Positions 1-9,717 of a stretch of 64,000 nt of DNA are shown in pieces. The DNA is taken from positions 62,001-126,000 of the forward strand of contig NZ_BMLH01000006.1 of the NCBI RefSeq assembly GCF_014645135.1. Direction: 5' to 3'. This DNA comes from Rheinheimera tangshanensis. Its GTDB lineage: Bacteria > Pseudomonadota > Gammaproteobacteria > Enterobacterales > Alteromonadaceae. The notes beneath the pieces were generated by a model. The model made no database searches. It was not told where the DNA came from and saw nothing but the letters and a program-made list of their open reading frames with translations. A program made the position numbers and the translations under genes. The stretch's first letter is position 1. Every line of letters starts with the position of its first letter.

Positions 1-347
1 AGCCAGGCGAGTGTTAAACAAACCAGCACGTTCAGCACAACATTCAGGCCGGCTTTCACCAGTTCGCCTTGTTGCAGCAGTAAAACAGTGTCGAGTGAAA
101 ACGTCGAAAAGGTAGTAAAGGCACCTAAAAAACCTACGCCGATCAGAGTCTTCCACGGGTTAACCGTCAAATGTTCGGCTAAAAACAGGCCATAAAGCAG
201 ACCTAATACAAAAGACCCGAGAATATTAACCAGCAACGTAGCAAAAGGGAATGATTTACCACAAAGATGCAGGATAAATTCGCCTAAACCAAAACGGCAA
301 CAGGCCCCTAAAGCTCCGCCAATAGCCACTGCCAGATATGCCTGCAT
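1..347 (-). CDS. crcB: Fluoride ion channel CrcB/FluC (partial, C-terminus outside window)
   Basis: Reading from the ATG at 347 gives a small hydrophobic protein beginning MQAYLAVAIGGALGACCRFG. It contains the family hallmarks GGALGA-CCRFG, a TLLVNILGSFVLG segment and GFLGAFTTFSTFS, which carry the conserved Asn and the Phe-box residues of the dual-topology Fluc channels. These channels export fluoride across the inner membrane as dimers. About 115 codons are visible and the last ones run off the left edge of the window. The start overlaps the rarA stop by one base (TGATG), so it is the last visible gene of the ftsK-lolA-rarA-crcB unit. No fluoride riboswitch precedes it, as expected for a gene embedded in an operon. 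Confidence 0.9.
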   Translation of the reverse strand, partial: MQAYLAVAIGGALGACCRFGLGEFILHLCGKSFPFATLLVNILGSFVLGLLYGLFLAEHLTVNPWKTLIGVGFLGAFTTFSTFSLDTVLLLQQGELVKAGLNVVLNVLVCLTLAW

Positions 348-1672
348 CAGCTCTGTCCTTTTGCTTGTTGGTCCAGCATGGCTAAATAGGCCATTTTGTC
401 TTGCAACTGTTTCTCTAAACCGCGCTCAGACGGCTGATAAAACTTCATTCCGGCCATTTCAGCGGGTAAATACACTTCGCCTGCGGCATAAGCGCCGGGC
501 TCGTTGTGCGCGTAACGATACCCTTTACCAAAACCTTGTTGTTTCGCCAGCGCTGTTGGCGCGTTACGCAAATGATCCGGCACTTCAAAGGATGGGGTTT
601 GCTGCACATACTGCCGCATCTGGTTAAAAGCGCTATACACCGCATTGGATTTTGGCGCTAACGCCATATAGACCGCAGCCTGAGCTATAGCCCGTTCCCC
701 TTCGGCAGGGCCAACACGGGCAAAAGTATCCCAGGCATCCAAACCAATGGTTAAAGCGCGTGGATCAGCATTGCCTATGTCTTCGCTGGCTATCGCCAAC
801 AGACGACGTGCCACATACAAAGGATCACCACCGCCTTCTAAAATACGGCAGTACCAATACAAAGCGGCGTCCGGGTTGGAGCCACGCACCGATTTATGAA
901 AGGCAGAAATTAAATCGTAAAAAATATCGCCCTGCTGATCAAAACCCGGCAATTGCCTTGGTACTAACTGCCGGAATAAATCAGCTGTCAGTTCAGTCTT
1001 TGTAGCGCCCTGCTGCGCTGTTTCTACGGCCTGCTCAAACAGGTTTAACAGGCGCCTGGCATCGCCATCTGCCAGTTGCAGCAATAAAGATTGAGCGTCA
1101 GGGCTGATTTGGACCTCTTGGCCAGACTGCTGATAATGCGCCACAGCGCGTGCTATGACGCAAGCCAGGTCCTCTGCCGTCAGCTTTTTTAAAATGCAGA
1201 CACGGGCGCGGGATAACATGGCGTTATTCAGAGCAAAGGCAGGATTTTCTGTGGTTGCACCAATAAAAATAATGGTGCCATCTTCAATATGGGGTAAAAA
1301 TGCATCTTGCTGGGCTTTGTTAAAGCGGTGCACTTCATCAACAAATAACAAAGTGCGCTGATTTTGCGCTAAGCGTTGCTTGGCCGCCTGAATTTCTTCA
1401 CGTATTTCTTTAACGCCAGCGGTTACAGCAGATAAACGCGCGATAGCTGCTTTGGCATAAATGGCAATTAATTCCGCCAAGGTCGTTTTGCCTGTGCCCG
1501 GAGGCCCCCATAAAATGAGTGAGGAAATACGCCCGGCTTCTATTGCTTTACGCAGCGGTGTGCCAGGCCCCAACACTTGTTGTTGCCCAACATAGTCCGA
1601 TAGCTTTGTTGGCCTCAGCAGTGCAGCCAGAGGCCTGATATCGTCATGGAATTCAAAGCCGAGGTTATTCAC
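347..1672 (-). CDS. rarA: Replication-associated recombination protein A (RarA/MgsA)
   Basis: This is an AAA+ ATPase of the clamp-loader-like MgsA/WRNIP1 family, acting at stalled or broken replication forks. Visible motifs are Walker A GPPGTGKTT near residues 55-63, Walker B LLFVDEVHRF near 110, sensor 1 GATTENP near 139, and the C-terminal MgsA tetramerisation domain (GGDPLYVARRLLAIASEDIG). At 441 residues it has the usual family length. The start is GTG, overlapping the lolA stop (GTGA), so the two are translationally coupled. It sits between lolA and crcB as in many gammaproteobacteria. Confidence 0.95.
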   Translation of the reverse strand: MNNLGFEFHDDIRPLAALLRPTKLSDYVGQQQVLGPGTPLRKAIEAGRISSLILWGPPGTGKTTLAELIAIYAKAAIARLSAVTAGVKEIREEIQAAKQRLAQNQRTLLFVDEVHRFNKAQQDAFLPHIEDGTIIFIGATTENPAFALNNAMLSRARVCILKKLTAEDLACVIARAVAHYQQSGQEVQISPDAQSLLLQLADGDARRLLNLFEQAVETAQQGATKTELTADLFRQLVPRQLPGFDQQGDIFYDLISAFHKSVRGSNPDAALYWYCRILEGGGDPLYVARRLLAIASEDIGNADPRALTIGLDAWDTFARVGPAEGERAIAQAAVYMALAPKSNAVYSAFNQMRQYVQQTPSFEVPDHLRNAPTALAKQQGFGKGYRYAHNEPGAYAAGEVYLPAEMAGMKFYQPSERGLEKQLQDKMAYLAMLDQQAKGQS

Positions 1673-2295
1673 TTGACGCGTTGATCATCCACTTCCGCTG
1701 TGGCCGGAATGGTAAACTGAAACAGTTCTGAAGCCAGAGGTGTGTTGTATTGCACCAGATTAAAATCAAAGGTGCTGTTTTGGCCATTACTGTCGATGAC
1801 GATCATTTTTGATAAGGCTAAACCTGCAAATCTCAGGCTCAGTTTTTTTACTGCATTGCCTGGGTCTTTTGGTGTGATATCAAACTGCTCATCAGCACCT
1901 GTCACACTATATTGAGCCCACAACTTAGGATCGTGGGAGGTCAAAAGTACAAACGGAGTTTTCTGTACCTGCTCTTTGGCATCATAAATGCTGACCTGGT
2001 CCAGTAATTCGGCATAAAACCACAGAGTTTTGCCATCACCAATAAACAGGTTTGGCTCTGGGGTCTGAGTCTCAAAACGGAACAAAGAGGGCTGTTTCAG
2101 CGATAACATGCCCTCGCCTTGCTGAATAAGCTTATTGCTGGCATCAACGACGGTTTGATCAAAGCTGGCCTGAAAGCTGGATAAGCGCGCTAATTTTTTC
2201 TGCAAGGCCTCGGCCTGATCCGCTACAGCCATAAAGGTTGGCAGCGCCAGAGACAAAACTAAAGCCACAGCTTTTTTTCCGAAGTTTTTCTTCAT
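1669..2295 (-). CDS. lolA: Outer-membrane lipoprotein carrier protein LolA
   Basis: LolA is a periplasmic chaperone that receives lipoproteins from the LolCDE transporter and hands them to LolB at the outer membrane. The ATG at 2295 gives MKKNFGKKAVALVLSLALP followed by a cleavable signal peptide ending near AVADQA. The mature part has the LolA landmarks SFQASFDQTV, GEGMLSLKQPSLFRFET and GDGKTLWFYAELLDQVSIY. I chose ATG 2295 over an in-frame GTG two codons upstream because AAGGTG lies at good spacing before the ATG. The gene starts a few bases after ftsK and overlaps rarA by four bases. Confidence 0.94.
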   Translation of the reverse strand: MKKNFGKKAVALVLSLALPTFMAVADQAEALQKKLARLSSFQASFDQTVVDASNKLIQQGEGMLSLKQPSLFRFETQTPEPNLFIGDGKTLWFYAELLDQVSIYDAKEQVQKTPFVLLTSHDPKLWAQYSVTGADEQFDITPKDPGNAVKKLSLRFAGLALSKMIVIDSNGQNSTFDFNLVQYNTPLASELFQFTIPATAEVDDQRVK

Positions 2296-2306
2296 ATACA
2301 CCTTAG

Positions 2307-4979
2307 TTAAAATACTTTAGGAGGTGGAGGCGCTAACACTTCACGGTTACCGTTATGGCCTGCACCACTGACAATACCACTCATTTCCATTTGTTCGACT
2401 AAACGGGCGGCGCGATTATAGCCAATACGGAAGCGTCTTTGTACACCTGAAACCGAAGCTTTACGGCTTTCTGTAACAAAAGCCACAGCCTGATCAAACA
2501 GCGGATCAGACTCTCCTTCATCGCCTTCCATCGTCTCGCCCGGTAGCAGGCTGTCTTCCGTCGGCTCGCCGTTTAAGATCTCAGAAATATAGTTAGGTTT
2601 ACCACGACGTTTCCAGTCAGATACTACAGCATGCACTTCGTGGTCATCGACAAAAGCGCCATGCACCCGGGTGGGTACACCAGAGCCTGGCGGCAGATAC
2701 AACATATCGCCCTGACCTAACAAACTCTCAGCACCTTGCTGATCCAATATAGTTCTGGAGTCAATTTTCGATGACACCTGAAACGCCATGCGGGTTGGAA
2801 TATTGGCTTTAATCAAGCCTGTGATCACATCCACAGACGGGCGCTGAGTCGCTAAAATCAGGTGAATACCAGCAGCCCGGGCTTTTTGTGCGATGCGGGC
2901 AATCAGCTCTTCGACTTTTTTACCGACAATCATCATCATGTCAGCGAATTCGTCGATCACGACCACGATAGAAGGCAACTTCTCAAGCTCTGGCGGCATC
3001 GTCATCATATTATCGCTTGGCTTCCAAATCGGGTCACGAATGGGGGTGCCAGCGGCGATAGCATCCTGAATCTTTTGGTTATAACCTTTTAAGTTACGCA
3101 CCCCAAGGGCCGACATTAGTTTGTAACGCCGTTCCATTTCGCCAACACACCAGCGCAGGCCATTGGCCGCCTCTTTCATGTCGGTAACGACTTCCGTCAG
3201 CAAATGTGGGATACCTTCATAGACTGACAATTCCAGCATCTTCGGGTCGATCATTAAAAAGCGCACATCTTCAGGCGTGGATTTATACAGCAAACTACAA
3301 ATCATCACGTTGACGCCCACCGACTTACCAGAACCCGTGGTACCCGCGACCAGCAAGTGCGGCATACGGCCTAAATCGGCCACTACAGATTTACCTGCAA
3401 TGTCTTTACCGAGCACCATAGTTAAAGGTGATTTTGATTGGATAAAAACTTCATCACCTATCACTTCCGATAAACGCACTATTTCACGGAACTGGTTCGG
3501 CAGCTCTAAACCTATATAGGATTTACCAGGAATAACCTCTACTACCCGCACGCTGATAGCAGATAATGAACGGGCTAAGTCTTTGGATAAACCGGTGATC
3601 TTACTGACCTTGACACCAGGAGCTAAATCCAGCTCAAACCGAGTGACAACGGGGCCTGGCAATACAGCCACGACTTTGGCTTCCACGCCAAAATCCAACA
3701 ACTTGGTTTCCACTAACCGGGACACCCGCTCCAAATCGGCTGGATCTATAGGATTCGTAGCTTTATCGGGTCTGTCTAATAAAGCTAACGAAGGTAAATC
3801 ATCCGGGCTGAATGATGCAGCAACAGGAGTGTCATCCTCCTCGTCTTCTTCTATTACCACGGGCGCGACTACGACCTGCCGTTCGACCTCGGCAAAACTC
3901 TGTTCCAGATGCTGCAGCTGCTCTGGGTAATAACCATCATCCACAGCGGAGAACGTTAAGTCATCATCAGCCAGGGTATCGACACTAACAAAAGCCACAG
4001 CTTCAGTTTTTTCATCCAAAGGCGCAAAAGGTAAAGGCTCGACCCGGTCATTCGGCTGGAAGTACGCACGGCTTTGTTGCGTTTGAACCTCCTCAATCTC
4101 GGGTAACGGAATTTGCTCTTCTTCAGGCGCGATAAAAGCAGACTGTACAACCTCATCACGACCAGAATTTAAGCGGATCACTTCTGGCGCTGGCTCTGAG
4201 TCTGTCGCAGCAAGGTTCAACCTTGTTGCTGTTGTATCGACTGCAATTTCTGGTTCCCGGCGTTGTACAGGCACAGTGGATTCAGTCTGAAAAGACAGAG
4301 GAGATGAAGCTTTGGTTGCAGAACGTTCTGCCAGATACTGGCCTAAACGGGTTGGTGCCTGATACAAAGCTATCAAGGCGCGCACAGTTAAGGCCCCCAA
4401 CTCATCCGCTACTGTGACCCAGGAAATGCCTGTCGCCAGAGTTAAGCCAGTAGATAAACCGCACAGCAGCAGTAAAATGGTGCCGATGAAATTAAAGTTT
4501 GGCATCAGCATAGAGGCAACCACATCGCCCACTACACCACCGGATGAAAAATAGAAAATATCATTAAAATTAATGCTGCTAATAGCACTGGCACAAAGAA
4601 TGGTTAAAACCAAACCAATCAGACGCAACCCCAAAATAAGGTAATCCATCTCCATTAAGGCTTTAGCGCGGCGGGTTAACAAATAACCGGCAAAAGCCAC
4701 CAATGGCGGCACTAAATAAGCAATCCAGCCAAAAGTAAATAACAGAATATCGGCAATCCAGGCACCTTTGGGACCAGCATAATTGTGAACAACGGTTTGG
4801 TAACCTGCCTGAGACCAACTTGGATCAGCCGGGTCGAATGACATTAAAGCCAATAACATAAAGGCAGCAAATCCAAAGCTGAGGATTAATCCCACTTCAG
4901 ATAAGCGCTGCATTCCGTTTAAAGAAAACAATAGTTTGGCTCGCAACCGTCTGGCTTCACTCAACACAACAAGTCCCAT
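2307..4979 (-). CDS. ftsK: DNA translocase FtsK
   Basis: FtsK is a septum-anchored DNA pump that clears the chromosome terminus and activates XerCD at dif. The 890-residue protein has an N-terminal domain with about four membrane segments (residues ~25-190), then an acidic low-complexity linker (~230-410) that is short compared with E. coli. The RecA-like motor follows, with Walker [11 protein letters not shown] near 545 and Walker [12 protein letters not shown] near 673. The C-terminal gamma winged helix ([20 protein letters not shown]) recognises KOPS. It heads the ftsK-lolA-rarA-crcB unit. I see no strong ribosome-binding site before the ATG. Confidence 0.96.
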   Translation of the reverse strand: MGLVVLSEARRLRAKLLFSLNGMQRLSEVGLILSFGFAAFMLLALMSFDPADPSWSQAGYQTVVHNYAGPKGAWIADILLFTFGWIAYLVPPLVAFAGYLLTRRAKALMEMDYLILGLRLIGLVLTILCASAISSINFNDIFYFSSGGVVGDVVASMLMPNFNFIGTILLLLCGLSTGLTLATGISWVTVADELGALTVRALIALYQAPTRLGQYLAERSATKASSPLSFQTESTVPVQRREPEIAVDTTATRLNLAATDSEPAPEVIRLNSGRDEVVQSAFIAPEEEQIPLPEIEEVQTQQSRAYFQPNDRVEPLPFAPLDEKTEAVAFVSVDTLADDDLTFSAVDDGYYPEQLQHLEQSFAEVERQVVVAPVVIEEDEEDDTPVAASFSPDDLPSLALLDRPDKATNPIDPADLERVSRLVETKLLDFGVEAKVVAVLPGPVVTRFELDLAPGVKVSKITGLSKDLARSLSAISVRVVEVIPGKSYIGLELPNQFREIVRLSEVIGDEVFIQSKSPLTMVLGKDIAGKSVVADLGRMPHLLVAGTTGSGKSVGVNVMICSLLYKSTPEDVRFLMIDPKMLELSVYEGIPHLLTEVVTDMKEAANGLRWCVGEMERRYKLMSALGVRNLKGYNQKIQDAIAAGTPIRDPIWKPSDNMMTMPPELEKLPSIVVVIDEFADMMMIVGKKVEELIARIAQKARAAGIHLILATQRPSVDVITGLIKANIPTRMAFQVSSKIDSRTILDQQGAESLLGQGDMLYLPPGSGVPTRVHGAFVDDHEVHAVVSDWKRRGKPNYISEILNGEPTEDSLLPGETMEGDEGESDPLFDQAVAFVTESRKASVSGVQRRFRIGYNRAARLVEQMEMSGIVSGAGHNGNREVLAPPPPKVF

Positions 4980-5154
4980 TTATTCTAAGAATTCTACCTA
5001 GTTAAGATACCAGAGAGACAACTCTGATGCACCCCTTTATAGCCGCATAACCTGAAGCCATAACCTTATTGACCATATCTTCAGCGACAAAAGTCTGTAT
5101 AAACTTTAATGCCTGAACACTGGCTGTACAAAACCCCTTCGTCCTTGCTGCCAT

Positions 5155-5227
5155 AGCGTCGTTGACTGCCTGACTTTAATAAAAGAGGCTCGCCCCAGTC
5201 ACATAGGGACAACTATGCTCTATGTAA
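5155..5227. repeat. Degenerate partial copy of the ~124 bp intergenic palindromic repeat
   Basis: The stretch contains CGTCGTTGACTGCCTGAC, then CTCGCCCCAGTCACATAGG and ACTATGCTCTATGTAAG. These match the internal blocks of the better copies at 39811-39934 and 35757-35879. The terminal CCCAAGTA-type ends are missing, so it is probably an eroded remnant. The rest of the 4980-5238 gap holds only the upstream region of ftsK. Confidence 0.45.
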
Positions 5228-5238
5228 GAACACATCCA

Positions 5239-5724
5239 TCAATTGACCGCCACAAAGGTCGTTTGTTTCACTTCTTCCATCACCACGTAAGTCCGGCTTT
5301 CGCGTACGCTGGGTAAACGTAATAAGGTTTCCCCTAACAACTCGCGATAAGCGGCCATATTGGCCACCCGGGTTTTCAATAAAAAGTCGAAACTGCCGGA
5401 GACTAAATGACATTCCTGTATTTCATGCAGCTTCTGCACAGCTTTACTGAACTCATCAAAATCTTCAGGTGAGGTTTTACTTAAAGTAATCTCCACAAAA
5501 ACCAGTAACGCGGAACCTACTTTATTTGGGTCAACCTGCGCTGTGTAGCCCAGTATATAACCCTCGGCCTCCAGTTTACGCACCCGCTCCAGACAAGGAG
5601 TGGCACTGAGCCCTACCCTTTTCGCCAATTCAACATTGGCAATACGACCGTCGTGCTGTAGTTCAGTCAGGATTTTGCGGTCAATTCGGTCTAGTTTTTT
5701 AACACTTTTACTGGTTTCGTACAT
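5239..5724 (-). CDS. lrp: Leucine-responsive regulatory protein Lrp
   Basis: This is a global feast/famine transcription regulator that binds DNA as an octamer or hexadecamer and senses leucine or alanine. It has an N-terminal AsnC-type helix-turn-helix (LDRIDRKILTELQHDGRIAN, then VELAKRVGLSATPCLERVRKL) and a C-terminal RAM ligand domain (LLVFVEITL, IQECHLVSGSFDFLLKTRV, LGETLLRLPSVRESRTYVVMEEVK). The sequence is very close to E. coli Lrp over its whole length. I prefer ATG 5724 (161 residues) to the in-frame GTG at 5742, because it matches the family's N-terminal length. It is transcribed divergently from ald, which it probably regulates. Confidence 0.95.
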   Translation of the reverse strand: MYETSKSVKKLDRIDRKILTELQHDGRIANVELAKRVGLSATPCLERVRKLEAEGYILGYTAQVDPNKVGSALLVFVEITLSKTSPEDFDEFSKAVQKLHEIQECHLVSGSFDFLLKTRVANMAAYRELLGETLLRLPSVRESRTYVVMEEVKQTTFVAVN

Positions 5725-5791
5725 AGCAGATAAAAATTTCACATTTCAATTTATAGCAGGATTTATAACTGTGATTCATCAAAAAAACAAC

Positions 5792-5853
5792 AGGTAAAAC
5801 TACAAATCAGTAACTATACTAGGCAAAAATTTTACCCAACCCTACACAGGCGG
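5792..5853 (+). promoter_or_regulatory. ald promoter region and ribosome-binding site (lrp-ald intergenic)
   Basis: A TATACT hexamer at 5815-5820 is a plausible -10 for ald, with a poor -35 around 5792. AGGCGG at 5848-5853 is a good Shine-Dalgarno sequence six bases before the ald ATG. The AT-rich lrp-ald gap of about 135 bp is where Lrp would be expected to bind, but I cannot point to one clear Lrp site. Confidence 0.45.
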
Positions 5854-5859
5854 AATATC

Positions 5860-6981
5860 ATGATTATTGGCGTACCTAAAGAGATTAAAAACCACGAATA
5901 CCGCGTCGGTATGACCCCTGCCAGCGTGCGTGAGCTGACAGCTCTTGGTCACACTGTTTTTGTTGAACACAATGCAGGTAGCGGCATTGGTTTTGGTGAC
6001 GATGCCTATCAGGCTGCTGGTGCCACAGTATTAACTACTGCTGCTGAAGTCTTCGCTAAAGCAGAGATGATTGTCAAAGTAAAAGAGCCTCAGGCTGTTG
6101 AACGCGCTATGCTGCGTGAAGGCCAAATTCTGTTCACTTACCTGCACTTAGCACCGGATCTGCCACAAACTGAAGACCTGATCAAATCAAAAGCTATTTG
6201 TATCGCGTACGAAACAGTGACAGACAACCGCGGTGGCTTGCCTTTATTAGCGCCTATGTCTGAAGTGGCTGGCCGCATGTCTATTCAGGCTGGTGCCCGT
6301 GCTTTAGAGAAATCATGCGCTGGTCGCGGTATGTTATTAGGCGGCGTGCCTGGTGTTGAACCTGCCAAAGTCGTGATTATCGGTGGCGGCATGGTCGGTA
6401 CCAACGCAGCTCAGATGGCTGTTGGTATGGGTGCTGATGTAGTCGTTCTGGACCGCAGCGTAGACGTATTACGTCGTATCGATGCTCAGTTCAATGGCGC
6501 AGTGAAAACTGTGTACTCCACTGTCGATGCGCTGGAAAAACATGTGTTATCTGCTGACTTAGTTATTGGTGGTGTGTTAATTCCAGGTGCTGCAGCTCCT
6601 AAGCTGGTGACTGCAGATCATATCAAACGTATGAAGCCAGGTTCAGCCATTGTTGACGTGGCGATTGACCAAGGCGGTTGTGTCGAGACGTCTAAAGCCA
6701 CCACTCACGCTGATCCAACCTACATTGTGGATGACGTTGTGCACTACTGCGTGGCCAACATGCCAGGCGCAGTACCACTGACGTCTACTTTTGCACTGAA
6801 CAACGCCACTCTGCCATTTATCATCCGTTTAGCCAACAAAGGCTACAAACAGGCACTGCTGGACGATGCGCACCTGTTAAATGGTTTAAACGTGATCAAT
6901 GGTCATGTGGTAAACAAACACGTTGCAGACGCTTTGAACCTGCCATTTGTTGAGCCTAAACAGGCTTTAGCTGCACTGTAA
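5860..6981 (+). CDS. ald: Alanine dehydrogenase
   Basis: The enzyme interconverts L-alanine and pyruvate plus ammonia with NAD in the cytosol. The N-terminus GVPKEIKNHEYRVGMTP, the catalytic Lys segment VKVKEPQ near residue 75 and His in LFTYLHLAPD near 95 are the Ald signatures. The Rossmann NAD site is IIGGGMVGTNAAQMA near 173-187. At 373 residues it has the standard length. It is a single-gene unit facing lrp, with a strong terminator 20 bases downstream, so Lrp/alanine control is likely. Confidence 0.97.
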   Translation: MIIGVPKEIKNHEYRVGMTPASVRELTALGHTVFVEHNAGSGIGFGDDAYQAAGATVLTTAAEVFAKAEMIVKVKEPQAVERAMLREGQILFTYLHLAPDLPQTEDLIKSKAICIAYETVTDNRGGLPLLAPMSEVAGRMSIQAGARALEKSCAGRGMLLGGVPGVEPAKVVIIGGGMVGTNAAQMAVGMGADVVVLDRSVDVLRRIDAQFNGAVKTVYSTVDALEKHVLSADLVIGGVLIPGAAAPKLVTADHIKRMKPGSAIVDVAIDQGGCVETSKATTHADPTYIVDDVVHYCVANMPGAVPLTSTFALNNATLPFIIRLANKGYKQALLDDAHLLNGLNVINGHVVNKHVADALNLPFVEPKQALAAL

Positions 6982-7002
6982 TTTTACAGCGAAGAATAAT
7001 CA

Positions 7003-7030
7003 GGGTGGCCTTTGGGTCACCCTTTTTTTT
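7003..7030 (+). terminator. Rho-independent terminator of ald
   Basis: GGGTGGCC and GGTCACCC form an 8-bp stem with a TTTG loop, followed directly by eight T. It lies 21 bases after the ald stop codon. Confidence 0.92.
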
Positions 7031-7081
7031 TACTGAGAATTCCGTTAGTCTTCAGGCTTTATTCTTTGTGGTCACTGAGTT

Positions 7082-7519
7082 ATGAATTATTTGCTATCTG
7101 CACTTCTTGCTTTGAGTTTTTCTGTTACTGCTGTTGAGACCATTGAACAGATCAATTTCGAAAAAGAATGGATCAAAGTAGGACACGTTCAATTTCAAAC
7201 CGAACTGGCTCTGACCCCAGAACAGCGCGCCCGTGGTCTGATGTATCGCGATAGCGCAGAAAACGGCATGTTATTCGTGTACGATGAAGCCCGAGTGCTG
7301 TCGTTCTGGATGCGTAACACCAAAGTGCCCTTAGATATAGCCTATATCAAAGCTGACTGGACTATAGAGCCGGTACAGTTTTTGTATCCTTACGATGAAA
7401 AAGGCAAAGCTTCACTAGGGCCAGTAATAGGCGCTTTGGAGATGCCGCAAGGCTGGTTTAAGGCCCAAGGGTTAGCGGCAGGTACAAAGATTATCCGTTG
7501 TGGTAAGAAGTGTGAGTGA
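7082..7519 (+). CDS. DUF192 family secreted protein
   Basis: This small protein has an N-terminal signal peptide (MNYLLSALLALSFSVTAV) and one DUF192 domain. The domain is recognised by ELALTPEQRARGLMYRD, GMLFVYDEARVLSFWMRNTKVPLDIAYI and ALEMPQGWFKAQGLAAG. The family is small, extracytoplasmic and of unknown function. The two C-terminal cysteines (RCGKKC) could form a disulfide. It stands alone between ald and the convergent DUF2960-like gene, and the Shine-Dalgarno sequence is weak. Confidence 0.85.
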   Translation: MNYLLSALLALSFSVTAVETIEQINFEKEWIKVGHVQFQTELALTPEQRARGLMYRDSAENGMLFVYDEARVLSFWMRNTKVPLDIAYIKADWTIEPVQFLYPYDEKGKASLGPVIGALEMPQGWFKAQGLAAGTKIIRCGKKCE

Positions 7520-7555
7520 GAGCAACTGCTGATGACACCCTAAAGAGCCATAGAC

Positions 7556-7816
7556 TCAGAGATTAAAAGGTTCCTGATCATCCCGCAGCAGCAGAATTTC
7601 GCTAAAACCCATCTTTACAAAAGCGTTTTTGCGATAGTCTTTGAGCGCACCTGTGCCTTTGGCTGTCATCGCCACTTGCTGCTCCATCTTGCGAAATGCG
7701 GTTAAGTCTATGCCTTCGGCTGCAGCTACAGCTTCGAAGCTATCGGCGTATTTGTCGTAGCTGAATGGAATTTTTTTCCACTCCCCTTTGTATTTATAAC
7801 TGATATGCCGTGCCAT
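7556..7816 (-). CDS. DUF2960-like small cytosolic protein
   Basis: An 86-residue soluble protein starting MARHISYKYKGEWKKIPFSYDKY. The N-terminal pattern, aromatic and basic followed by FSYDKYADSFEAVAAAEGID, resembles the DUF2960 family I recall from Shewanella and Vibrio, of unknown function. It overlaps the 3' end of the acyltransferase gene by 23 bases, so both are probably made from one transcript. Family assignment is from memory; the reality of the gene is better supported by the overlap and charge pattern than by function. Confidence 0.7.
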   Translation of the reverse strand: MARHISYKYKGEWKKIPFSYDKYADSFEAVAAAEGIDLTAFRKMEQQVAMTAKGTGALKDYRKNAFVKMGFSEILLLRDDQEPFNL

Positions 7817-8972
7817 CTTCCAGCTCCTTATGTTGTGTAGACTGCTGTTCTTGCTGAGCTAAGGTCTGCTGTTGTTTCAGCGCTGGTGCCGCATACATTT
7901 GCTCTACATAAGGGCGTAGCTCTTCAGGCAAAGACGCCATTTTGGTTTGATACCACAGGCCTTCTTCTCCAGGGTCCAGCTCCATATCCATTTGCGCTGC
8001 TAAATAATTGACCGGATATAAACGATAGCCAGCCCAGATCTGCCGATCTATTTCCGCCGCTAGCATTTGAGGGTCCTGGAAAGTGGTCTGAATAGCTTCA
8101 CCAAAATGCACATGCACCCGGCCTTTTTGGCCCACTATGCCCTGCACTATGCTTTGGATATCTTCCATCTCCGACTTTTTGTATTCACCTGTACTTGCTA
8201 ATTGATGCAGCTCGTTGGCTTTAGCCCGATCCAGCGGGTCAAATTCATAGGATAAACACACTGGCACAATATTTAGCGACTGCATATAAGTCGCAAAATC
8301 CAGACCCCGTTTTTTCCCTTCGATATAAAACATTTTTAAGATAGCTTCATCGGTTTGATCAAGGCCATCTTTAGCCCGGCCCTCTTTTTGCGCTATCCAG
8401 ATCGAATGGCCTGTTTCGAGTGAGTCTTTGATATACGCCGACAAATGCCCCAAGGCTTTGAGCATCTCGCGTGGGGCTTTGATCGAACGTTTGACGATAA
8501 AACTTTTATTAAGCTTCATCAGTTCTGTAGCACAAGGCATTTTCAGCAGGTTATCGCCAATAGCAATACGTACAGTGTCCATGCCTTTTTGATGTAAACA
8601 CCAATTGACCAGCGCCGGATCCATAGCGATATCTCTGTGATTCGAGATAAATAAATAGGATTGTTTTGGATCCAGATGTTCAAGACCACTGACGCTGACG
8701 CCAGCAGAGCTGTTGTGCAGACTTTGCTGCAAAAAGTCCGCCACCATATGCTGCACATCAGACACGGTGCGCAAACCTTTGGCTTTACGCGCCAGTAACC
8801 AACGCAGTACAGGGGTAAACAAATAGCGGATAGTTTTAGGCCAGCTGGCCAGGCGGTAATTTAAAATGGCATGCAAAAAATCGGCGTCGTCTAATAAACG
8901 ACGAATCGCATCCGGTACTTCATGGTCAAAATAAGGGCGAATATCCTTGAACGGATCCGTTTGATTTGGCAC
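7794..8972 (-). CDS. PlsC-type acyltransferase family protein
   Basis: A glycerolipid acyltransferase-like protein. After about 95 residues of family-specific N-terminus comes SYLFISNHRDIAMDPALVNW, the acyl-transfer box with an NHRD variant of the NHxxxxD motif. It is followed by KSFIVKRS and WIAQKEGRAKDG, equivalents of blocks II and III. The 392 residues exceed the ~240 of PlsC; the extra parts are N- and C-terminal. I see no convincing transmembrane anchor, so peripheral membrane binding is likely. The acyl acceptor is unknown, and a role in phospholipid synthesis or remodelling is inferred. Confidence 0.8.
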   Translation of the reverse strand: MPNQTDPFKDIRPYFDHEVPDAIRRLLDDADFLHAILNYRLASWPKTIRYLFTPVLRWLLARKAKGLRTVSDVQHMVADFLQQSLHNSSAGVSVSGLEHLDPKQSYLFISNHRDIAMDPALVNWCLHQKGMDTVRIAIGDNLLKMPCATELMKLNKSFIVKRSIKAPREMLKALGHLSAYIKDSLETGHSIWIAQKEGRAKDGLDQTDEAILKMFYIEGKKRGLDFATYMQSLNIVPVCLSYEFDPLDRAKANELHQLASTGEYKKSEMEDIQSIVQGIVGQKGRVHVHFGEAIQTTFQDPQMLAAEIDRQIWAGYRLYPVNYLAAQMDMELDPGEEGLWYQTKMASLPEELRPYVEQMYAAPALKQQQTLAQQEQQSTQHKELEDGTAYQL

Positions 8973-9089
8973 AGCTTTTAAATCCCAGCTTGAAAATGTG
9001 CCCTATTCTACCTGTTGCCTGAAGGATCACCAGTCTAATCTGGCCCGATCTCTTGAGAGTTGTTTATTTATTATGCAATTTTCTTTACA

Positions 9090-9608
9090 TCAAGCAGTCA
9101 GGGCATAAAGTGGTGCAAATTGCAGCGGCATCAGGCGGTTTTGTTGCACCCGCACTAACTGACCGGCCGATAATTGCTTACCATTTAATAGCTCCATAGG
9201 CTCCAGCAACAGACAATCCACCATAGGATCGGCTTTCGCAACTAGCAGCACTTTTGCACGGCTTAAACCCTCTAGTTTGGCGATACTCATTAAGTGGCTA
9301 CTGCATTCTATGCTGGAGAAATTAAACAGGTGACTTTTTTGTACCGGAGCTTTGACAAAATTTAAAGCAGCAACAGCGCGCGCTGCGACTGTCAGTAGCT
9401 CACTGTCAGGCAATAGACCTTCCAGTGCTTCGGCAAAATCCATCAACAGCTGAGCTTGCTCCATACACAAACTTTGCTGTTCTGGTTTTGACAGCAGCTC
9501 TTTGGCACTGAAGGCAGTTTGAATATGATGGCTGTTTGATAACTGTAACAGCAAACGGTCTTGCTCGTCGCAATACTGCCAGCACCAGTCAGGGCATAAA
9601 GACAACAT
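9090..9608 (-). CDS. zapC: Cell division protein ZapC
   Basis: ZapC is a cytosolic FtsZ-binding protein that bundles protofilaments at the Z-ring. The protein starts with a WCWQYCDEQDRLLLQLSN block that matches the WRWYYDEEHDRMMLDLAN region of E. coli ZapC (YcbW), and the rest aligns in outline (C-terminal LVRVQQNRLMPLQF). It lies directly downstream of pyrD, the same neighbourhood as in E. coli, which strongly supports the call. I chose ATG 9608 because AAGG lies seven bases upstream; a TTG two codons earlier is less likely. Confidence 0.85.
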   Translation of the reverse strand: MLSLCPDWCWQYCDEQDRLLLQLSNSHHIQTAFSAKELLSKPEQQSLCMEQAQLLMDFAEALEGLLPDSELLTVAARAVAALNFVKAPVQKSHLFNFSSIECSSHLMSIAKLEGLSRAKVLLVAKADPMVDCLLLEPMELLNGKQLSAGQLVRVQQNRLMPLQFAPLYALTA

Positions 9609-9717
9609 AATCAATCCTTATGAATTCAAGATGTTGCCTTTCTACACCTGTTTGTAAGCCCTGTTAAAGATTATTTTGGACTAAATATCAGGGATCCAAA
9701 ATTGATCGGCATATGAG

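Noticed and set aside
1-347. Fluoride riboswitch for crcB
   Set aside because: The crcB start overlaps rarA, leaving no leader, and no riboswitch core is visible.
5725-5742. GTG start giving Lrp six extra residues
   Set aside because: The ATG at 5724 reproduces the length and N-terminus of Lrp homologs better.
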